Shown here: positions 62,101 through 64,000 of the stretch, piece after piece
Layout of the letters: the number at the start of each line of letters is the position of its first letter
How positions within the stretch are numbered: the stretch's first letter is position 1
Assembly: GCA_963921795.1 (NCBI GenBank)
Contig: OY997647.1
Location: 56,035,668 to 56,099,667 of the forward strand
Length of the DNA: 64,000 bases
Reading direction: 5' to 3'
DNA from: Nannobrachium achirus
Taxonomy: Eukaryota; Chordata; Actinopteri; Myctophiformes; Myctophidae
Made by a program: the position numbers and the translations under genes
The notes under the pieces: model-generated
The model's input: only the letters and a program-made list of their open reading frames with translations
Told to the model about the DNA's origin: nothing
The model's database searches: none

Positions 62101-63790
62101 GACAATGGTACATTTCTCTGGGATTGCAGCATGCACCTCCAACCACTGGCCACAAAGAGGGGTCATTGTCCCATCTCCTCCAATCACAGTAAGACGTGGT
62201 AGCGAGTGCCTCTGGGAGAGCAGGAAGTCAGTGTGGTCATGAGCTGGAGTAACCTTTACTGCCCCTGTGACCATACACACACAGAGCCAAAATAAGAAAA
62301 GGACACAGGCTAAACAGCTAGGTCTATCTCTCAAGATATACATGTTTTTAAACCATGTAAAAAGAACAATAACATATTTATTACAAATGATAATCAGCTC
62401 ATGGGTATGCAGTGATATTATGTTAAAATATCTCCTTTAGTTATATTACCCGTGCCAAGCTCCATGTTCACCACTGGATCAGTGACAATAGGTATGAGTC
62501 TGTCGATGAAAGGGTGTCTACACTGCTTGCCATGAATATCCTAGAAGAAAATGATGACAGGAGAAAATAAGTAATAGGGCATATGATTCTAGACACAACA
62601 TATGAGCTTGTTCTTCTCAGTGAGTAAAAAAACAAACAATCATGAATGCAAGCGATGTTGTCATTTTGTACGAGCCTGGTATCGAGGATCATCTGGATGC
62701 ACAGCGATGGCCACGTCTCCCAGCATGGTCTCAGGACGGGTGGTTGACACGGCCACCTCTCCACCTGACAACAAACACCACGTTAACACCTTCACAAACA
62801 GGGAAACTACGCAGAATTCAGAAGAGAATATCCATATTTCTTTTAAATTTGTTATGTCTGTTTACAATTTAGATATTTGGTAGATGTTTTTTAAATTACA
62901 TGTATGGTCATTAAGGATAGGCAAGTGCTACGGTAAGTGCTATGGGGCCGTGACATCATTTTGTAGTCAGACCTCCAAGCAGATTTATTATCAATATCTG
63001 TCCCTCGCTATTTCAACAGATCCGAGACAAAAATAACGACTAAAGTATAATTCTACCACTTTCTTTTCAACAACAAAGAGAAGAAAAATTTGTAAATAGT
63101 AAAAATTGTAAAAAGATTCACGGGCGCTGGGGGCAGTTGGCCCCAAAAGTTCTCCTCTGCCTACAAAATGTCAGACTTAACAGCCCCATAATGGGCCAAG
63201 GTGGAGTCTGAAGATGTGAGTCTTCAAACCACGGAGGAACCTAGGGAGTGAGTCTGCAGTTCTAAGTGCAACAGAGAGTCTATTCCACAGTTTGGGGGCC
63301 AGGAGGGCGAAGAGTCTAGGACGAGTGGATCGTTGTCCTGGGATTTTGACTAATTTCTTTTCTTCATAAATTCATGCCTTAGAGAAGACAGCCAATCTAC
63401 AGCATTGCTATGTGCAAGCTCGTAGATCTACTATTTTTGCCTATTTTCAAAAACAAAAACCTTTAAAGTCAAAGTGGTTAATTCTCTCTGTGGGTTTTAT
63501 GAATATTTAATCAATGAAAAGTATTAATAAGATCTTGTGACTAAATAACAACTACAATGGATGCTTTGGAACACAGGTTCTTTTTTTTCTTTCCATGAAA
63601 AGTAAGGGCTTTGTAAATACTCAGTGTCCACCTGATGGCAACTAATAGATCACATCATTTAGGCCAGTTAGGATGACTCACCACCGCCCTCTATAGGATA
63701 CACAAAGGTCACCATAGATCCAAATTCCACCTTCTTCTCATAACCAGGAACAGACAGCATAGTCCTCCCAGACAGCTCCTTTGACTCAAC
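47151..63790 (-). CDS. vars2: Mitochondrial valyl-tRNA synthetase VARS2, 3' 21 exons (N-terminus beyond the window)
   Basis: VARS2 charges mitochondrial tRNA-Val (family knowledge). Exons in gene order are 63790-63682, 62764-62676, 62540-62450, 62264-62137, 61549-61446, 59613-59532, 59402-59326, 58610-58523, 56818-56725, 55285-55215, 54313-54188, 53595-53491, 52442-52374, 52246-52168, 51219-51089, 50854-50702, 50135-49878, 49651-49540, 49124-48934, 47612-47463 and 47225-47151. Total 2382 nt, 793 codons plus stop, phase unbroken. The editing (CP1) domain covers the first exons ([28 protein letters not shown]). The catalytic core follows ([36 protein letters not shown]). The class I signature KMSKS is at 53556-53542. 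Then come the anticodon-binding domain ([28 protein letters not shown]) and a C-terminal coiled coil. HIGH lies outside. Residues such as [16 protein letters not shown] and [13 protein letters not shown] favour VARS2 over cytosolic VARS1, as does synteny with GTF2H4. The intron after 62676 starts GC, not GT. Confidence 0.93.
47650..47870. repeat. Possible LINE 3' fragment (TTTATTG type)
   Basis: CAATTCAATTCAATGGGCTT, TATTGTGAGAGAAACATGAG and ACAGTACAATACAATCAATC are typical of truncated retroposon tails in fish. A similar GTACTTTATTGTCAC block lies at about 28055. Family not resolved. Confidence 0.4.
48200..48270. repeat. Dispersed retroposon fragment
   Basis: GTGTCCCTGGACCCTGAGC followed by CACTTAACCCCTAACCGCTCC is a phrase common in vertebrate SINE-like repeats. 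A related stretch is at about 24040-24110 and another at 50330-50440. Assignment is from memory. Confidence 0.4.
50152..50189. repeat. (GA)n microsatellite
   Basis: About 18 GA units in a VARS2 intron, starting 17 bp from the exon edge at 50135. In gene orientation it is a (TC)n tract just upstream of the 3' splice site and could act as an extended polypyrimidine tract. Confidence 0.95.
50501..50556. repeat. Compound (ACGC)n(AC)n microsatellite
   Basis: Alternating purine-pyrimidine tract in a VARS2 intron, Z-DNA-prone. Confidence 0.9.
50590..50639. repeat. Shared hairpin module, copy 17 (reduced)
   Basis: AAAAACAGCTGATCTACAAG and TTGTAAGTCGGCTATTTTCA arms, directly beside the 50501-50556 microsatellite and 63 bp from the VARS2 exon end at 50702. 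Confidence 0.75.
51364..51763. repeat. GCGACCGTCACGTCGCA-ended dispersed element, short copy
   Basis: Same family as 19861-20745: shared 29-bp lead with CTCCCTAATCGGGAG, ends GCGACCGTCACGTCGCA (51393-51409) and TGCGACCTGACGGTTGCA (51746-51763). It retains a single internal unit and no GACG tract. Confidence 0.7.
51794..52151. mobile_element. hAT-type MITE, CAGTGGTTCTCAACC family, with damaged hairpin
   Basis: The right end GGTTGAGAACCACTG is intact and the left end CACGGGTTCTCACAG eroded. The 8-bp duplication GGTTAGAG is perfect (51786-51793, 52152-52159). The hairpin region (51980-52035) keeps the left arm but its right arm is rearranged (ACATGCTCACAATAG). It ends 16 bp from a VARS2 exon (52168), inside the donor-proximal intron. 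Confidence 0.88.
52632..53216. mobile_element. TGTCGGG-type MITE with a nested TTAGGG-bearing element and hairpin copy 19
   Basis: The ends ATTGTCGCTGTCGGGTGGAA and TTTCTGCCCGACAGCAGCGA are inverted copies. A second element lies inside at about 52756-52957, with ends TTGGGTCGAACA and TGTTCAACCCAACG and telomere-like CTAACCCTAACCCTAAACC. The hairpin is at 53040-53107 (CTAAAACAGATCTATAAG ... GAGGATCGGCTATTTTAG). Non-coding. Confidence 0.8.
53949..54008. repeat. Shared hairpin module, copy 20 (eroded)
   Basis: AGCAGATCTACAACCTCACA and TTGTGAACTTTTAGACATGC arms in a VARS2 intron. Confidence 0.7.
54386..54834. mobile_element. hAT-type MITE, CAGGGGTCTTCAA family, copy 3
   Basis: Right end TTGAAGACCCCTG; left end shortened to CAACGTTTTCAGGCC. 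The 8-bp duplication GTATAGAT is perfect (54378-54385, 54835-54842). Hairpin copy 21 lies at 54623-54677, with part of its right arm deleted. Confidence 0.9.
54845..55115. repeat. AGTAC-type fish repeat with hairpin remnant (copy 22)
   Basis: TTGTACTTGAATTAAAGTAC, GAAATGTAGCAGAGTTAGGT and CTCAAGTAAAGTAC mark a repeat related to 18440-18590. A reduced hairpin TTGCAGATCTACAATAGATC, then TGTTATTTT, lies at 54982-55016. So the module occurs in yet another repeat family. Confidence 0.5.
56005..56181. repeat. TTAGGG-bearing short element, another copy
   Basis: Inverted ends GGTCATTCTTTCAACA and GTGTCGAAAGAATGAACC enclose GGCAGGTTAGC, CGCGTCACGGTTACTG and TTAGGGTTAGGGTTTGGG. Same family as 6868-7290 and 52756-52957; a fragment is at 16085-16150. 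Confidence 0.6.
56804..57632. repeat. Minisatellite of about 53-60 bp units overlapping a VARS2 3' splice site, split by a hAT element
   Basis: Four units, each beginning CACACCC-GCGCT-like sequence, then CCAGGGACAACACAACACAG, then GTGTGGGTTAT. Unit 1 starts inside the VARS2 exon 56725-56818 and runs across its acceptor. Unit 2 (from about 56865) is interrupted by the hAT at 56896-57492. Units 3 and 4 lie at about 57525-57577 and 57578-57632. In gene orientation units 3 and 4 contain acceptor-like CCCTGGTAG/CAGCG and CCCTGGCAG/GAGCG. Confidence 0.8.
56896..57492. mobile_element. hAT-type element, CAGGGGTGTC ends, with two hairpins
   Basis: Inverted ends CAGGGGTGTC and GACGCCCCTG are flanked by a perfect 8-bp duplication CCAACACA (56888-56895, 57493-57500). 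Hairpin copies 23 (57030-57104) and 24 (57327-57405) flank an internal segment that itself resembles a hAT end (GGTGCTCAAACC ... GGACCCCCCAGAAGC). The element may therefore be a composite. 597 bp, non-coding. A rearranged relative is at 35302-35915. Confidence 0.92.
57777..58237. mobile_element. hAT-type MITE, TAGGGTGACCA ends
   Basis: Ends TAGGGTGACCAT and TGGTCACCCTA, with a perfect 8-bp duplication CTTTACCT (57769-57776, 58238-58245). The interior is rich in AACCGGGAC repeats. No shared hairpin. Confidence 0.92.
59620..59662. repeat. (ATGG)n / GGAGG-rich microsatellite
   Basis: Tetranucleotide repeat beginning 7 bp upstream of the VARS2 exon 59613-59532 in gene orientation. The transcript therefore reads a (CCAT)n/(CCTC)n pyrimidine-rich run directly before the 3' splice site. 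Confidence 0.9.
61073..61136. repeat. Shared hairpin module, copy 25, with paired substitutions
   Basis: Left CCGAAAATAGCCGACCTCCA and right TGGAGGTCTGCTATTTCCG. Relative to other copies, GATCTACAAGC is GACCTCCAAGC on the left and the right arm carries the matching GCTTGGAGGTC. Two independent base changes are present on both arms. Confidence 0.9.
63120..63345. repeat. Dispersed repeat (TTCCACAGTTTGGGGGCCAG)
   Basis: The stretch GAGTCTATTCCACAG ... GGGCGAAGAGTCTAGGACG is a phrase common in repeated DNA of fish (from memory). Not coding; family unresolved. Confidence 0.4.
63385..63439. repeat. Shared hairpin module, copy 26 (eroded)
   Basis: ACAGCCAATCTACAG and AAGCTCGTAGATCTACTATT arms around CATTGCTATGTGC. 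Confidence 0.65.
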
Positions 63791-63982
63791 CTAAGATCAA
63801 AATTGCAACTTTAAAATGAAATTCATTAGCTGCTCAAACCCACAAGCTATGAGATGATGAATATCAATGACACAACGAATACCTCAGTACAGCAAAGTAG
63901 ACAGAGCAAAAATGCACAATATTCCTGCCTAACTAAGACTATGAAAACACAGACTGCACTCTGGACCATTCTGTTTTATCTT

Positions 63983-64000
63983 TGCTGTCGGGCAGAAACC
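63983..64000. mobile_element. End of a TGTCGGG-type MITE at the window edge
   Basis: CTGTCGGGCAGAAACC at the last bases matches the ends seen at 52632 and 53216, so another copy continues to the right. Confidence 0.5.

Noticed and set aside
47151..63790. Cytosolic VARS1 instead of VARS2
   Set aside because: Segments such as [16 protein letters not shown] and [13 protein letters not shown] fit VARS2 better, and GTF2H4 is a conserved neighbour of VARS2. The N-terminus that would settle it is outside the window.

Overview
The window is nuclear DNA of a ray-finned fish, most likely a teleost; I cannot name the species. Five conserved genes can be assembled exon by exon with GT-AG introns (one exception) and unbroken phase, and a sixth gene enters from the left edge. 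About a third to a half of the rest is recognisable non-coding mobile DNA: hAT-type MITEs, foldback elements, a tRNA-derived SINE and microsatellites.

Layout: 1-602, terminal exon of a MADF/BESS-type gene (+). 3303-12981, GTF2H4 (TFIIH p52), 13 coding exons (-). 13941-18357, ZNRD1/POLR1H (RNA polymerase I subunit), 4 coding exons (-). About 19120-19336, probable divergent promoter. 21098-33758, DDX39B (UAP56), 10 coding exons (+). 37571-41121, MGAT1 (GlcNAc-transferase I), 2 coding exons (-). 47151-63790, the C-terminal 793 codons of VARS2 (mitochondrial valyl-tRNA synthetase), 21 exons (-), continuing past the right edge. Intergenic DNA is repeat-rich and I found no other convincing protein gene in it.

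GTF2H4, VARS2, ZNRD1 and DDX39B all lie in the human MHC, so this is a fish segment of conserved MHC-linked synteny. They are housekeeping genes for transcription and DNA repair (TFIIH), Pol I transcription, mRNA splicing/export and mitochondrial translation. MGAT1, a Golgi glycosylation enzyme, sits among them. They share no pathway; the link is chromosomal.

The most unusual signal is a 50-77 bp inverted repeat, with arms built on AGCCGATCTACAAGCTCACA and TGTGAGCTTGTAGATCTGCT, present about 25 times in 64 kb. It sits inside at least seven element families with different terminal inverted repeats, several bounded by clear 8-bp target-site duplications. Several copies carry matched changes in both arms, so the palindrome is maintained as a palindrome. 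This looks like a hairpin module shared by otherwise distinct non-autonomous transposons, and I know of no description of it.
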